Of a DNA stretch of 64,000 nt, positions 8,344 through 17,954 are shown piece by piece; position 1 is the first letter of the stretch, and every line of letters begins with the position of its first letter. Under the pieces are notes generated by a model that did no database searches, had not been told where the DNA came from, and saw nothing but the letters and a program-made list of their open reading frames with translations. Location: positions 186,001-250,000 of the forward strand of contig OZ244817.1 in the NCBI GenBank assembly GCA_965220305.1, read 5' to 3'. Made by a program: the position numbers and the translations under genes. This DNA comes from G965220305 sp965220305. Lineage in GTDB: Bacteria > Chloroflexota > Dehalococcoidia > Lucifugimonadales > UBA3495.

Positions 8344-9702
8344 CTACACCACCAGGCTGTCAAATACGTCATCCATGCTGTCCAGATTCTCCAAGTCCCA
8401 CAACAGCGCCAAAGCATCGTCGCATTGTTGGTCAGTAAGGGTGGGTGTTGCCAGGTTTCTGAACTTCTCGCCTATCTCGGAATCGTCGAGCGGATTCTTG
8501 CCATGCCCCTTGGGGTAGGAAGTTGAAGCGGTGAAGGTTTGCCCGGACTTGGTGGTTACTTCAATCAAACAGTTGTACTCGCCCGGGTATTTTGCGGTGA
8601 ACCCCGAGTCCTCAGCTATGGTCATCTTCGCCAATAAGGTCCGTACCGATGGGTCGCTGATGCGCTGGTTGGTAAAGGTGGCGGGGGTGACCGCGCCGTC
8701 CTGAAGTCCTACCGCCACCAGGAAGGGTATGCTGTGGTCGGCGGTCTCCCGGGTTTTGGGGTCCCACTTCTCGGGTTCCGAGGATGCGCTGCTGACGGCC
8801 CCGGCATAGCTGTGTACGCGAATCGACTCAATGTCCGCAGGGTTCACCTGGGAGGATAGCTCAACGGCCAGACCGATGGGAGCCTGGGTGTGAATCTGGG
8901 AAGGATAGAACTTGAAAATAGTCTGGGTAATGCGGAAGGGGTCCCCGTTACTACCCCGGGCCAAGGAGGGAATATCGACGGGGTGGCCGATGGCCGACTC
9001 CCACACTCCCCGGCTTCCCTCGAAGGGCTCGAAGGGCCCAGCCATGCCCTGCTCCGCCAATTGCGCGGCAAATATTCCGGCGCGGGTGGCGGCGGCAGCG
9101 GCGCAGCCCTTCCACATGGACAGCTCGCCGGTGCGAGTGACCCGGAGCGGAATGTTGGGCACTATCCCCAGGGCTATGGCATTGCCCATCTGCTCCTCGT
9201 CCAAGCCCATAATCTTGCCCGCAGCGCAGGCGGCCCCGACAACGCTGAATATACCCTGGTCCCAGCCGGAGTTGGGCACCTGGTCGGAGATGCGGCAAAA
9301 CACCTCGTAGGCTAGGGCAATACTGGTTATTATCTCCCTGCCGTCGGCTCCCTGGGCGTCGGCCAGGGCCAGCGCTGCCGGTATCATGTCGCTGGGGTGT
9401 CCTCCCCCGGGGGAGAAGTAGGAGTCGTTGCAGTCCAGGTAGCGTACCATCACACCGTTGGCAAACCCGGCCATATCGGGGATGCTGTAGTCTTCGGTAC
9501 CCAAGATTCGGGCGGGAACTGGGCCACTGACGCCCGTCGCCATCCGGCGAGCAATCTTGGCCGGCTCCGACAGGAAACCTCCGATGCCGCATCCCAGGGT
9601 GTCAATCAGCGTGCGCTTGACCTGGTGCACCGCTTCCGTGCTCAGGTCCTCGTAGGTCAGGTTGCAGGCGTAGGATGCCAGCTTCTGCGTGGTCTGGTCC
9701 AT
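8344..9702 (-). CDS. MmgE/PrpD family protein
   Basis: A 452-residue member of the family that includes 2-methylcitrate dehydratase PrpD, cis-aconitate decarboxylase and iminodisuccinate epimerase. Recognisable are the N-terminal helical segment with VKRTLIDTLGCGIGGF, the conserved RYLDCNDSYFSPGGGHPSDM, and the C-terminal lid domain. Family members eliminate or isomerise small polycarboxylates; the substrate here is not known. The ATG at 9702 follows AAAGGAGCAAAAC. The neighbours (LLM oxidoreductase, alpha/beta hydrolase) suggest a catabolic setting rather than a methylcitrate cycle, because no prpC or prpB is present. Confidence 0.85.
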   Translation of the reverse strand: MDQTTQKLASYACNLTYEDLSTEAVHQVKRTLIDTLGCGIGGFLSEPAKIARRMATGVSGPVPARILGTEDYSIPDMAGFANGVMVRYLDCNDSYFSPGGGHPSDMIPAALALADAQGADGREIITSIALAYEVFCRISDQVPNSGWDQGIFSVVGAACAAGKIMGLDEEQMGNAIALGIVPNIPLRVTRTGELSMWKGCAAAAATRAGIFAAQLAEQGMAGPFEPFEGSRGVWESAIGHPVDIPSLARGSNGDPFRITQTIFKFYPSQIHTQAPIGLAVELSSQVNPADIESIRVHSYAGAVSSASSEPEKWDPKTRETADHSIPFLVAVGLQDGAVTPATFTNQRISDPSVRTLLAKMTIAEDSGFTAKYPGEYNCLIEVTTKSGQTFTASTSYPKGHGKNPLDDSEIGEKFRNLATPTLTDQQCDDALALLWDLENLDSMDDVFDSLVV

Positions 9703-9810
9703 GTTTTGCTCCTTTACACCGGGATAGTCGGACACAGGAATCGCGGGGAGTTTAGCCGGGCCGGAGCCGGTCCGACCTTCAAGACGGGTTACTGAGCGTG
9801 GCGGTGGTGG

Positions 9811-10656
9811 CTAACGTATCACCGCTTCGGCCATGCGCTCCAACTCCTGGCCGATTGCCTCGTTGCTGCCTCCCACCTCGGGCCGTACCACCACCCGGTT
9901 GGCCCCGGCGTTCAGGTAGGACTGGACCAACTCCCGGTCCGCGGGCTGCCCGTAGACCGATATGGTCAGCGAGGTCGGGTCCCTGCCAAGCTCGGCAGCC
10001 AGGGTATCCAGGGTCTTGCGGCCCTCCTCGACCTGTGCCGGAGTCACCCGGTTGGGCAGCCACCCGTCGGCCACGGTGGCAACGCGACGCAGCACGTTGC
10101 GGGCCATGCCCCCCAGAATTACCGGAGGGTGCGGGTCCTGCAACGGCTTGGGATTACACCGAACTGGCGGAAAGCTGAAATAGCGACCATGGTACTCGGC
10201 TTCGTCCTTAGTCCACAGCTCCTTCATTACCTCGATGGCTTCCCTCGTCTGGGTCCAGCGATGGTCGAAGTCGCCCCCCATTATCTCCGTCTCCTCCCGG
10301 TTCCACCCGGTGCCAATGCCGAAGAGGAACCGACCTCCGCTATAACGGTCCAGGGTAGCTATTTCCTTGGCCAAGAGCAGGGGGTTACGCTCGGGCACCA
10401 GCGTTATTCCGGTGCCCAGCTTAATCGTGGTGGTAACGCCGGAAGCCCGCGCCAAGGCCATGTAGGGGTCGGTGAAGTGGGCGTAGGACTCGGGAATTTC
10501 ACCGCCGCTGGAGGGGAAGGGACTGGCGCTCTGCACTGGCAAAACGGGGTGCTCGGCGTACCAGATGGACTCAAATCCCAGTTCCTCAGCCTTCTTAGCC
10601 ACAAAGGCAGGGTCGAATTCGTAGGCCGGCAGGGGGACGGATGTACCTACAGTCAT
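9811..10656 (-). CDS. LLM-class (luciferase-like) F420-dependent oxidoreductase
   Basis: A 281-residue TIM-barrel flavin/F420 oxidoreductase of the bacterial-luciferase family. Visible signatures are GFESIWYAEHP, KLGTGITLVPERNPLLLAKE, LDRYSGGRFLFGIGTGWNRE and HPPVILGGMARNVLRRVATV. The combination resembles F420-dependent subfamilies more than FMN monooxygenases, but the cofactor cannot be proven here. ATG 10656 is preferred to the GTG nine bases upstream because GGAGAG is then about nine bases away instead of abutting. It lies downstream of the large hydrolase on the same strand. Confidence 0.85.
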   Translation of the reverse strand: MTVGTSVPLPAYEFDPAFVAKKAEELGFESIWYAEHPVLPVQSASPFPSSGGEIPESYAHFTDPYMALARASGVTTTIKLGTGITLVPERNPLLLAKEIATLDRYSGGRFLFGIGTGWNREETEIMGGDFDHRWTQTREAIEVMKELWTKDEAEYHGRYFSFPPVRCNPKPLQDPHPPVILGGMARNVLRRVATVADGWLPNRVTPAQVEEGRKTLDTLAAELGRDPTSLTISVYGQPADRELVQSYLNAGANRVVVRPEVGGSNEAIGQELERMAEAVIR

Positions 10657-10749
10657 TGCTGTCACTCTCCATTACTAGATGTCATCGGCAACTTGCCGGC
10701 AGGACCCATGCTTCACCAGATCTCTACGATGGCGAGGCTAATCGGTTGG

Positions 10750-12735
10750 TCAATTATCGGCGGCCTGGGTCTCCTTAACCGAAGCGCCGAATACGTCGAA
10801 CCGTTGCGACGCTTGCGCCAACAGCTCATCCAAGTCTTCGGCAAGTAGGAATCCGCCATCCACCAGGGTACGGGCTGCTATCCGCACCTTCTCCAGGTAC
10901 TCACCCCGGGAAGCGTAGCGCTCTTCTACCGAAAGTCGGGGGTCTCCGGTGGCCTCTCGGTCCGACCGGGCAGCCGGGAAGGGGATGGTCCCCCCGGTGG
11001 TCCCGATTATCTGGCCCGGACCGCCGATGCTGCGGTGACGCAGGTTCCATCCGGTATGGGTTGCCAGCGGGACGGTCAGGTCGGGAAGGAGTATACCGGC
11101 TGTCTCGTTACCGTCTGCATCTACGGTGGGAACGAATATGGGATAGACTGGGCCCGTGCTTGAGGGCAGGTTCTCGGCGGGTTCTCCGTCACCCGAAAAC
11201 TCCAAGTGGGCCAACTGGCGCAGGTGGGCCGGGAATTCAACGCCGGGAATGGCCTGGAAGAGGGGGGCTAGCTGTTGCGGCGGTACTGCGGAGCCGTCTG
11301 ACAGCTTGGGGTATTGGCTGTCCGGGGGCGATTCTCCCTGGGACACCCAACGGTCCAGGTTTGTTACGGCAGCGCGCAGCAGGGGCCGATAGTCGACGCA
11401 GTTGAAATACTGCTGTCCCCGGGTGCCCGACGCATCGGTGTCGGCCAGGGGGAAAGTCCCCGAGGCGTGCTGGGTGCCGGCGAAGTAGTACAGGCGTACA
11501 GAGTCGGACAACGTCAGGTCCTCAGTGCCCGAGGCGTCGATATGCACCAGGGAGGCGTGGGCCCACCAGTATTCCGCGCCGGAGTTGGTCAGGAATAGTT
11601 TGGGCAGCTTATCCCTGGCGGCCAACCGGGAAAGCAGGCCGTCGGACCGCCCGGTATTGGGGTCTACTTGCAGTACGTCGGCAAAGGGAAACAGGTTGCT
11701 CTTACTGCTTCTGATTGCCGTGGAAGGCTGGGCAAACCGCTGGTTGAACTCTCCCCGGCGGGCCCCGGCGATATGGGCGATGATGCCGTCAAATACCTCT
11801 CGGTATTCCTCGTCCTGGTTCAGCCCAAGGTAAAGCAGAGTCCGCAGGAAGCGTCCACTCTGGGAAGCGCCAAAGGCGTAAGCGTATTCAATGTCATCGG
11901 CGCAGGGGTTGCCTTCGGCACCGCCGCCATAGCGGAGGAAGGACACCAAGTCCCGGGTTCCCAGCAGACCCAAACCGGCGATGGGCGCGCCGGTGGTGCT
12001 ATACGTGACCTGGTAAATCTTTCCCGGCTCAAAACCGGCAGACATGCACACCTGGGTGGCGGAGGGAATAACGCGCCCGTACTCCAACCGGCCAAAGGCC
12101 CACTGGTCTCGGGGTATGATCTGCTTGGGGGCGTCCTCATGCTCCTGCACGGTTAGCGTAGAATTCCAGTCCTCCAAGTTGTTGGCCGGGTAGGGACGAT
12201 GCCCTCGCTCAGCTACTTGCTGTACCTGGCTGGGCGCGTTGGGTTGGAAAGTAACGGCCAACTTACCGGATATGGCTTCCCCGGATTCCAGGCCCTCGGG
12301 AACGTGTACCCGCAGCAGGCCCGGCGAATCGGGAACGTCGTGTTGCCAACCGCACCAGACCAGGGTATAACCCTGGCGCATCAGGAACCCGGTCCCGGGA
12401 TCGGGCTGAGAGTTGAAGGCCTGGTTTTCCGCCGCGCCGTTGATGTACTTGAAGGCGAGGTTGTTGCCTCGATTTACCACGTCCAGAAAAAGGCGGTGGT
12501 TCCCATTGCCGGGGTTGGCCGGACGTATGATGCGGAAGTCGGCGGAGAAGTTGACCAGGCCATCGGCGTTTCTGGGCGCAAGTTCTATGTCATCTATGAG
12601 GTCATTGCCGGAAAGGGCAGGATCAACGGCAAAATGGGCCGTGCCGTCCAACTGTTCGTAGGCCCCAGTTGGTCCAAAGGCCTGCCCGCCGTTGAAGGGC
12701 TCCCTTGAGTTAATTTCCAGCCTCGTAACGGCCAT
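10750..12735 (-). CDS. alpha/beta hydrolase domain-containing protein (Abhydrolase_10-like)
   Basis: A 661-residue protein resembling the large alpha/beta hydrolases of uncharacterised esterase type. The nucleophile elbow is GASQSGRFLR near residue 290, placing Ser in a G-x-S-x-S-G context. The N-terminal part starts with AVTRLEINSREPFNGGQAFG and contains FLDVVNRGNNLAFKYINGA, typical of this family. No signal peptide or membrane segment is seen from this start. ATG 12735 has GAGG upstream; a longer frame starting with GTG at 12810 lacks one. Likely an esterase, substrate unknown. Confidence 0.75.
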   Translation of the reverse strand: MAVTRLEINSREPFNGGQAFGPTGAYEQLDGTAHFAVDPALSGNDLIDDIELAPRNADGLVNFSADFRIIRPANPGNGNHRLFLDVVNRGNNLAFKYINGAAENQAFNSQPDPGTGFLMRQGYTLVWCGWQHDVPDSPGLLRVHVPEGLESGEAISGKLAVTFQPNAPSQVQQVAERGHRPYPANNLEDWNSTLTVQEHEDAPKQIIPRDQWAFGRLEYGRVIPSATQVCMSAGFEPGKIYQVTYSTTGAPIAGLGLLGTRDLVSFLRYGGGAEGNPCADDIEYAYAFGASQSGRFLRTLLYLGLNQDEEYREVFDGIIAHIAGARRGEFNQRFAQPSTAIRSSKSNLFPFADVLQVDPNTGRSDGLLSRLAARDKLPKLFLTNSGAEYWWAHASLVHIDASGTEDLTLSDSVRLYYFAGTQHASGTFPLADTDASGTRGQQYFNCVDYRPLLRAAVTNLDRWVSQGESPPDSQYPKLSDGSAVPPQQLAPLFQAIPGVEFPAHLRQLAHLEFSGDGEPAENLPSSTGPVYPIFVPTVDADGNETAGILLPDLTVPLATHTGWNLRHRSIGGPGQIIGTTGGTIPFPAARSDREATGDPRLSVEERYASRGEYLEKVRIAARTLVDGGFLLAEDLDELLAQASQRFDVFGASVKETQAADN

Positions 12736-12967
12736 CTCAACCTCGGAATTTCCTAATTCGGTCCGTCCCGCATCAATAAACCATGCTCCCGGAAGTTCGT
12801 TCCGGTCCACAGCATTTCACGGGGCACGGGAAAGACCTGAACGCCACGCCAGCGAAAGCTGGGGCCTCGGCCACATTCTCGCTGATTGCCCACAAGATTG
12901 GTGCGCCTCTGGGAGATGCTGCGTCAACTGTGCCTACTCCGACCCGGGGTGTATTAAGTGGGAGAGA

Positions 12968-15900
12968 CTACAGGATTTCGCTGGTGTCCACATCCAGGTC
13001 TGTGGGGGGTTCTTCGCCGGTATGTCCCCGCCACCACTCCACGAAGTTTTCCTCCCCGTAGCTGTCCCGCAAGCGGGCCAGGTGGGCCTTCACCTGAATC
13101 ATGACTGGCAGGTTGTAGTCGAGCACCAGTTGGTAAGTCCGTGCCACCCATCCCAAGGCTCCGGGCAGGTCTCCTTCTTGCTCGGCGACCATTCCCAGTT
13201 GGCCGTAGGTGCGCGACGTTCTCTGGACGTCCCGGATTTCCTCGAAGATTTCCCGGGCCTGGTTGTACCACTGTTTGGCTTCCTCCAGCTTTTGCTGCTC
13301 GTGGTACAGCACTCCAATTTGGCGGCACTCATCGCCCATGCCCCGCCGGTCTCCCAACCTCTCCCGGGCTTCCAGGGCGGCCAGGAACCACTCCTCAGCC
13401 TCTTCATAGACAATGCCCCGCACCTGGTGTAGCAGGCCCAGGTGGTGGAACTCGATAGCCATCTGCTCCTGCTTGCCCAGGCGGTCGGCCAGGCTCAACG
13501 CCTGGTCGTACCAGCGTTGGGCATCCTCAAAGAGGTATTGGGCGTGACTCAAGGTGCCCAATTCGTGGAAGACCAAGATGGCCGTTTCTTCATCCCGGGT
13601 TTCCTCCACTATGTTCCTCGCCCGTTGGTACCAGTTCTCCGCCTCATCATATTCAAACCTTAGCTGGCATACCAAGCCCAGGGAGCGATAGTCTTTGACC
13701 ATCTCCTCTTCATCGGGAATCCGTTGGTGAATATCCAGGGCTTTCTGGTACCATTCCTTGGAGTCGGCATAGAGCCTCTGGTATTGCTTGACCTGCCCCA
13801 TCCCATAGTAGTTGTCGGCTGCGGTAGCCAACTGGCCTTCGTCTTCCATCTGGGCAATGGGAGTTTGTTCAATGATGGCCAGGGACTTGGTGAACCATTC
13901 GTCCGCCTCGTCCAATCGCCACCGCTTCAGGGCAATTTGTCCGAACTGGTAATAGACCGCTGCGGTGCGGGGATCGGAGTCGCTATCTTCCTGCGCTTCC
14001 AGGTACTCCTGTAGCTGTTGGTTCAGGACCTCGGCGCGTTCCAATTCACTCATGTCCACCGATTCGTTGGCGTCGGTTCCCAGCAGGTACAGCCAAAGGT
14101 CGATGGCCCCCTTCTCCTCGGCGGCGCTGGCCGTCTCCCCCAAGACTTCCAGCAACTGGCTTCTCAACCGCCGCAATTCGGGGAACCGCTTCTGCATTCT
14201 GAAGACCTGCGCCAGAGGCTGAATCAAAAGCTGGGTATTGTCCCACTGCTGGGCTTCCAGGGCCAGACCAAGGGCCTGGGTGAGGTTGCCTTCCTCGGCA
14301 AGAATGGCGGTGACTCCCGAGTCCTGGTTCTCGTAGAGGGACTCCATGAAGTAGTCAGCGGTGTCCGCGTAGACCCGCACAAACTCCAACTCCAACTGCC
14401 GGATACCCTGCGACGGCACCTGCTGTTGCAGCTTACTTCCAAGGAAGTGCGGCAGCGCCGGATGGATTTGGTACACGCTGGGAGAGACGGGTTCGAGGAA
14501 GCCAGCAGCCAGGCCAGACCGCAATAGGGTGCGGCAAGCGCCCCAGCCCAAATCCTCGCTCATCACGTTGCGGTAGGCCCGCTCCTGGGTCATGTGGTTC
14601 ATGATGTCCATCATCACCCGGCGTTGGAACAGGGCCAGGAAGGGCAGGTGGATCCGGCTGCGATGGGACATGCGGGAGAAGGAATACTCCATCACTCCCG
14701 CCAGGAAAAGATCACGTCCCTCTTCGATGGTCGCCGCGTTGGCCTCGGAGAACTTGCTGGTTTCCCCTATGATCACCGAATCCGGGACGTCTCTAAGCAG
14801 GGGCAGTCCTATCTGCATAGCCAGCGGGTGCCCTTCCAACAGGTCCAGCAGCTCCAGGCAGTCCGGCCCAAGGCGGCCCGCTTCGACCCCGGCTTTCTGG
14901 ACGATGTTGGCGGCCAATTCCAGCCGGTAGTGGCCCACCAGACCGGAAAGCTGATGCTCAAGGTGAGGCGTAGCTACCCAGGCTTCATTGGGCCGTCGGC
15001 CCACCAGCAGCGCCCGACTCGGGCCTCCCCGGGTCGCATCGGCCAGAAAGGCGTCCAACTGGGCTTGTCCAGATTCTTCCAACAGGCCGGGAACGCCGGT
15101 GGGGAACCCGGCAACGTTCTCCAGGTTGTCCCAAATCAACAGGGAGGCGTTCTGTTGCAGGTACTCCACCACCCACTGACGCTGTCCTTCCGCGCTCATG
15201 TCCGCGAAGTCCAGCCCGGCCACGGCGGTGCCTATCTCGTGAACGACCCGCTCCAGCCCCGCCGGATGAGAGGCCTCAAAGGTGGTGTAGAAGACACCGC
15301 CGGGCAACTCGTTCCTCCCCGTCCTCTGTAGCCAGCGGGCCATGCCCAGGGCCAATTCCGTCTTGCCCACGCCAGTGTTCCCCGAAAGAAGGACCACCGG
15401 CTGTTGCCGCAAGAGCCTTAGAATGTTGGTTATCTCGGTGTGGCGGCCAATCAAGCCGTACTGGCCGGCTGCGGGCAACTGGGCAGTAGTTTCCGGCTCC
15501 TCCTCCGGGTGAATTACCGGCGGAGCCAGAGGGTCTGGCCTATCCGTCTCGATGACGGGCGGCTGGTATTCCTGTGATTGGTACACCGTGGGAGTGGTCC
15601 AGTCCCAGGACACCAACCGTCCGGCCAGGGTGGCCCGCTGCGGCTCCGCCATCAACGCTTTGCGCGCCCTGGCTACGCAACTCTCCACAACTGTGCCCTG
15701 GGTGAGGCCCTGGTAAAACTGGCGCAGAAAGGTCTCTCCCGCGGGAGAGCCATGCAGGGGATGGGGTAACGCCACTACTACCGGCACTCCGCCGTCGGCC
15801 AAGGACTTTTGCAGTACATGGGCCGGGCTGGCCGCGCTTTCGCCATCTGCGCCGGCGCCAAAAGTCAGCATTGCCACGGGAATCCTGGCCTCTACCAGCA

Positions 15901-16663
15901 ATTCCGTCAACCGTGCGGCGGAGACCGCCTCGGCCCGGTACCCTTCGCCTTCCAGGATAATGTTCTGGGAGGTTTCGCCGGTGGTGATTCCGTCCAGATG
16001 CACCAAATGGTAGTACCCGGGTCGCTGGCTCAAATGGTCTGACAGGTTGGACAGGGTAGGAGGCTGCAAATACTCCAGCTCCACCTGAACGTCCAGGGAC
16101 TCCAACACGTTGACGGTCTCACTGCCCAGGGTGCCGTGGGCCTGCCCGTCGCCGTCGGGCATTGGCGACACCAAGAGCAGGTTCAGTTGGTCGGTAGCCA
16201 GGTCACCAACGAAGGCAGTTTGACCGGCGGCGCTGTTATGCCGGACCACCGACTTCAAGTCTGCCGCCAGGTAGCCGGCTTCCGAGTGGTTCATCAGCTC
16301 CCAGGGCAGGGAAAGGAACCCGCTGTCGGACGAGATGATGGAAAGGTCGTACTCCTCCAGACCCTCGGCGATGGCCTCTGCATAAAACTCCCGCGCTTGC
16401 TCATTGCTGGCGAAGACCAGTTCAAAGAGCAGTCGGCCCAGGTTGCGAAGCACCCCCTCTATTGCCTCCGCCCGTTCCCGATTGGGCCCAAAGGGTTCGT
16501 CCATATAATCGCGGAAATACCACCGCATGGCCCGGTCATCCGGCGCTACGCTCTGCAAAAGAAAGGCCTCTGCAGGTGCGGACCGGACTTGGTCGTCGCT
16601 TCGGAGGTATAGCTGAACCTGGCCTGTTTCGGCCAAGTGACGGATCTCAAGAACCTTTGCCAA
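12968..16663 (-). CDS. CHAT-like / NB-ARC ATPase / TPR protein (STAND, NLR-like)
   Basis: A 1231-residue multidomain protein. Residues about 60-345 look like a CHAT (caspase HetF-associated TPR) domain: SLPWELM, the His-bearing YYHLVHLDG (H219, H222), and VVVALPHPLHG followed by FLRQFYQGL. At the catalytic-Cys position CHAT proteases have an LxACxS-type motif; here it reads LTFGAGADG, so Cys seems absent. A STAND/NB-ARC ATPase follows, with Walker A GNTGVGKT (428-435) and Walker B LLIWDN (508-513). From about residue 880 come at least six TPR repeats. TTG 16663 was chosen because AGGAGG lies five bases upstream. The architecture matches signalling or anti-phage sensor ATPases; the function itself is inference. 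Confidence 0.85.
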   Translation of the reverse strand: MAKVLEIRHLAETGQVQLYLRSDDQVRSAPAEAFLLQSVAPDDRAMRWYFRDYMDEPFGPNRERAEAIEGVLRNLGRLLFELVFASNEQAREFYAEAIAEGLEEYDLSIISSDSGFLSLPWELMNHSEAGYLAADLKSVVRHNSAAGQTAFVGDLATDQLNLLLVSPMPDGDGQAHGTLGSETVNVLESLDVQVELEYLQPPTLSNLSDHLSQRPGYYHLVHLDGITTGETSQNIILEGEGYRAEAVSAARLTELLVEARIPVAMLTFGAGADGESAASPAHVLQKSLADGGVPVVVALPHPLHGSPAGETFLRQFYQGLTQGTVVESCVARARKALMAEPQRATLAGRLVSWDWTTPTVYQSQEYQPPVIETDRPDPLAPPVIHPEEEPETTAQLPAAGQYGLIGRHTEITNILRLLRQQPVVLLSGNTGVGKTELALGMARWLQRTGRNELPGGVFYTTFEASHPAGLERVVHEIGTAVAGLDFADMSAEGQRQWVVEYLQQNASLLIWDNLENVAGFPTGVPGLLEESGQAQLDAFLADATRGGPSRALLVGRRPNEAWVATPHLEHQLSGLVGHYRLELAANIVQKAGVEAGRLGPDCLELLDLLEGHPLAMQIGLPLLRDVPDSVIIGETSKFSEANAATIEEGRDLFLAGVMEYSFSRMSHRSRIHLPFLALFQRRVMMDIMNHMTQERAYRNVMSEDLGWGACRTLLRSGLAAGFLEPVSPSVYQIHPALPHFLGSKLQQQVPSQGIRQLELEFVRVYADTADYFMESLYENQDSGVTAILAEEGNLTQALGLALEAQQWDNTQLLIQPLAQVFRMQKRFPELRRLRSQLLEVLGETASAAEEKGAIDLWLYLLGTDANESVDMSELERAEVLNQQLQEYLEAQEDSDSDPRTAAVYYQFGQIALKRWRLDEADEWFTKSLAIIEQTPIAQMEDEGQLATAADNYYGMGQVKQYQRLYADSKEWYQKALDIHQRIPDEEEMVKDYRSLGLVCQLRFEYDEAENWYQRARNIVEETRDEETAILVFHELGTLSHAQYLFEDAQRWYDQALSLADRLGKQEQMAIEFHHLGLLHQVRGIVYEEAEEWFLAALEARERLGDRRGMGDECRQIGVLYHEQQKLEEAKQWYNQAREIFEEIRDVQRTSRTYGQLGMVAEQEGDLPGALGWVARTYQLVLDYNLPVMIQVKAHLARLRDSYGEENFVEWWRGHTGEEPPTDLDVDTSEIL

Positions 16664-16888
16664 CGGTGCCTCCTGATGCAACTGGGACTGGCATTTCCCC
16701 CGCTTTGGCCCTCTTACTTACTTCCCAGCCAGAGTTATTTCCGGCTGCCCCTTCATCTAGCGCTATTGTTTAGAGAAGAAAGGAGCTGGGCTGAACCTTA
16801 GACTGGTCCAATCGACCTGGCAAATAGGACTCAGATAACGGGCCTTGGGCGGAAATTATCCTTGTTGCGCTAATAGCTGTATGTTAAG

Positions 16889-17086
16889 ATGCCGCTTACC
16901 CTTCCGGGCTTGGACCCGGAGGGCCTGCGATTGCCTACCCCTGCGCTCATCGAGATTCAACGCCTGGGGCTTTTGACCGCATTATACTATATTCCCCGGT
17001 ATCTGAGGTCGGCGCGTTTCACCGGCCTGAAGGGTGCTGGCGGTGGGAGATGCGGCAGCCTTCACCTCGCTTGGGAGACTGGATGA
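16889..17086 (+). CDS. possible 65-residue upstream frame coupled to a methyltransferase
   Basis: A short frame whose TGA overlaps the ATG of the next gene (ATGA at 17083-17086), an arrangement typical of translational coupling. The peptide, starting MPLTLPGLDPEGLRLPTPAL, has no recognised domain, and no good ribosome-binding site precedes its ATG. It lies in the 419-base gap after the divergent CHAT/NB-ARC gene, which otherwise shows nothing recognisable. It may be a real leader frame or chance. Confidence 0.2.
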   Translation: MPLTLPGLDPEGLRLPTPALIEIQRLGLLTALYYIPRYLRSARFTGLKGAGGGRCGSLHLAWETG

Positions 17087-17883
17087 CTTCACCCGGGTCT
17101 GGCGCGCTTTACGACAAAATTGGTATCGGCTACGACACTACGCGTCGTCCTGACCCTTACATCGTCGACCGTTTGGCGTGGCACCTGGAGTTGGCCCGTG
17201 GTGGTCGATACTTGGACATCGCCTGCGGCACCGGAAATTACACCAGCGCCCTGGCAGCCAAAGGCGGAAGCTGGAATGGCATCGATACTTCCGGTGGTAT
17301 GGTCCGGTCTGCCAGGGAGAAGAATAGGGGAATCCTTTGGTATCTCGGCTATGTTGCTTCCCTGCCATTCCGGGACCGTACTTTTGCTGGTGGAATATGC
17401 ACCCTGGCCATCCACCATTTGGCTGCTCTGCTGCCGGTCTTCCAGGAGATGCACCGGGTGCTGGGGCGAGGAAGGTTTGTCATCTTTACGGCCACCCGGG
17501 AACAGATGCGGGGATACTGGCTCAACGAGTATTTTCCTGAGGCTATGGCCCGCTCGATTGAACAGATGCCTCCACTGGACCTGGTGCGCGAGTCACTGAC
17601 CGAAGCCGGTTTCCAAGTGGCTTATACCGAGCCATACGAGATACAACCGGGACTGAGGGACTTCTTTCTCTACAGTGGAAAGCATAATCCGGAAATGTAC
17701 CTGTCTCCGGCGGTGCGCCAGGGTATATCGAGCTTCGCCTCGCTGGCCGACCCCGGCGAGGTAGTCGATGGGTGTGTCCGCCTGGGGTCGGACATTGCTT
17801 CGGGCCGCATCGACGAGGTAAGGGAAGGGTATCGCCACAGCGGAGGAGACTATTTGTTTGTTGTGGCTGCAAAGAGTATATAA
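17083..17883 (+). CDS. class I SAM-dependent methyltransferase
   Basis: A 266-residue methyltransferase. Motif I is YLDIACGTGNYTSALA (around residues 43-58), followed by WNGIDTSGGMVRSAR (motif II region), FAGGICTLAIHHL and LPVFQEMHRVLGRGRFVIFT, all typical of methyltransferase type 11 proteins. ATG 17083 follows GGGAG by about eight bases; a longer frame from 17050 has no such site. Transcribed away from the CHAT/NB-ARC gene, with which it may share a promoter region. Methyl acceptor unknown. Confidence 0.8.
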   Translation: MTSPGSGALYDKIGIGYDTTRRPDPYIVDRLAWHLELARGGRYLDIACGTGNYTSALAAKGGSWNGIDTSGGMVRSAREKNRGILWYLGYVASLPFRDRTFAGGICTLAIHHLAALLPVFQEMHRVLGRGRFVIFTATREQMRGYWLNEYFPEAMARSIEQMPPLDLVRESLTEAGFQVAYTEPYEIQPGLRDFFLYSGKHNPEMYLSPAVRQGISSFASLADPGEVVDGCVRLGSDIASGRIDEVREGYRHSGGDYLFVVAAKSI

Positions 17884-17954
17884 TCGAACGATAGAATTCA
17901 ATTTGCGGGACGCGGGAAAGCGGCCCGTGAGCCAAGGCTCTGGCGGGGGGGAAT

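Noticed and set aside
12849..12862. CCAGC-GAAA-GCTGG hairpin between the hydrolase and CHAT/NB-ARC genes
   Set aside because: Five-bp stem only, no T-run; too weak to call a terminator, although the GAAA loop is stable.
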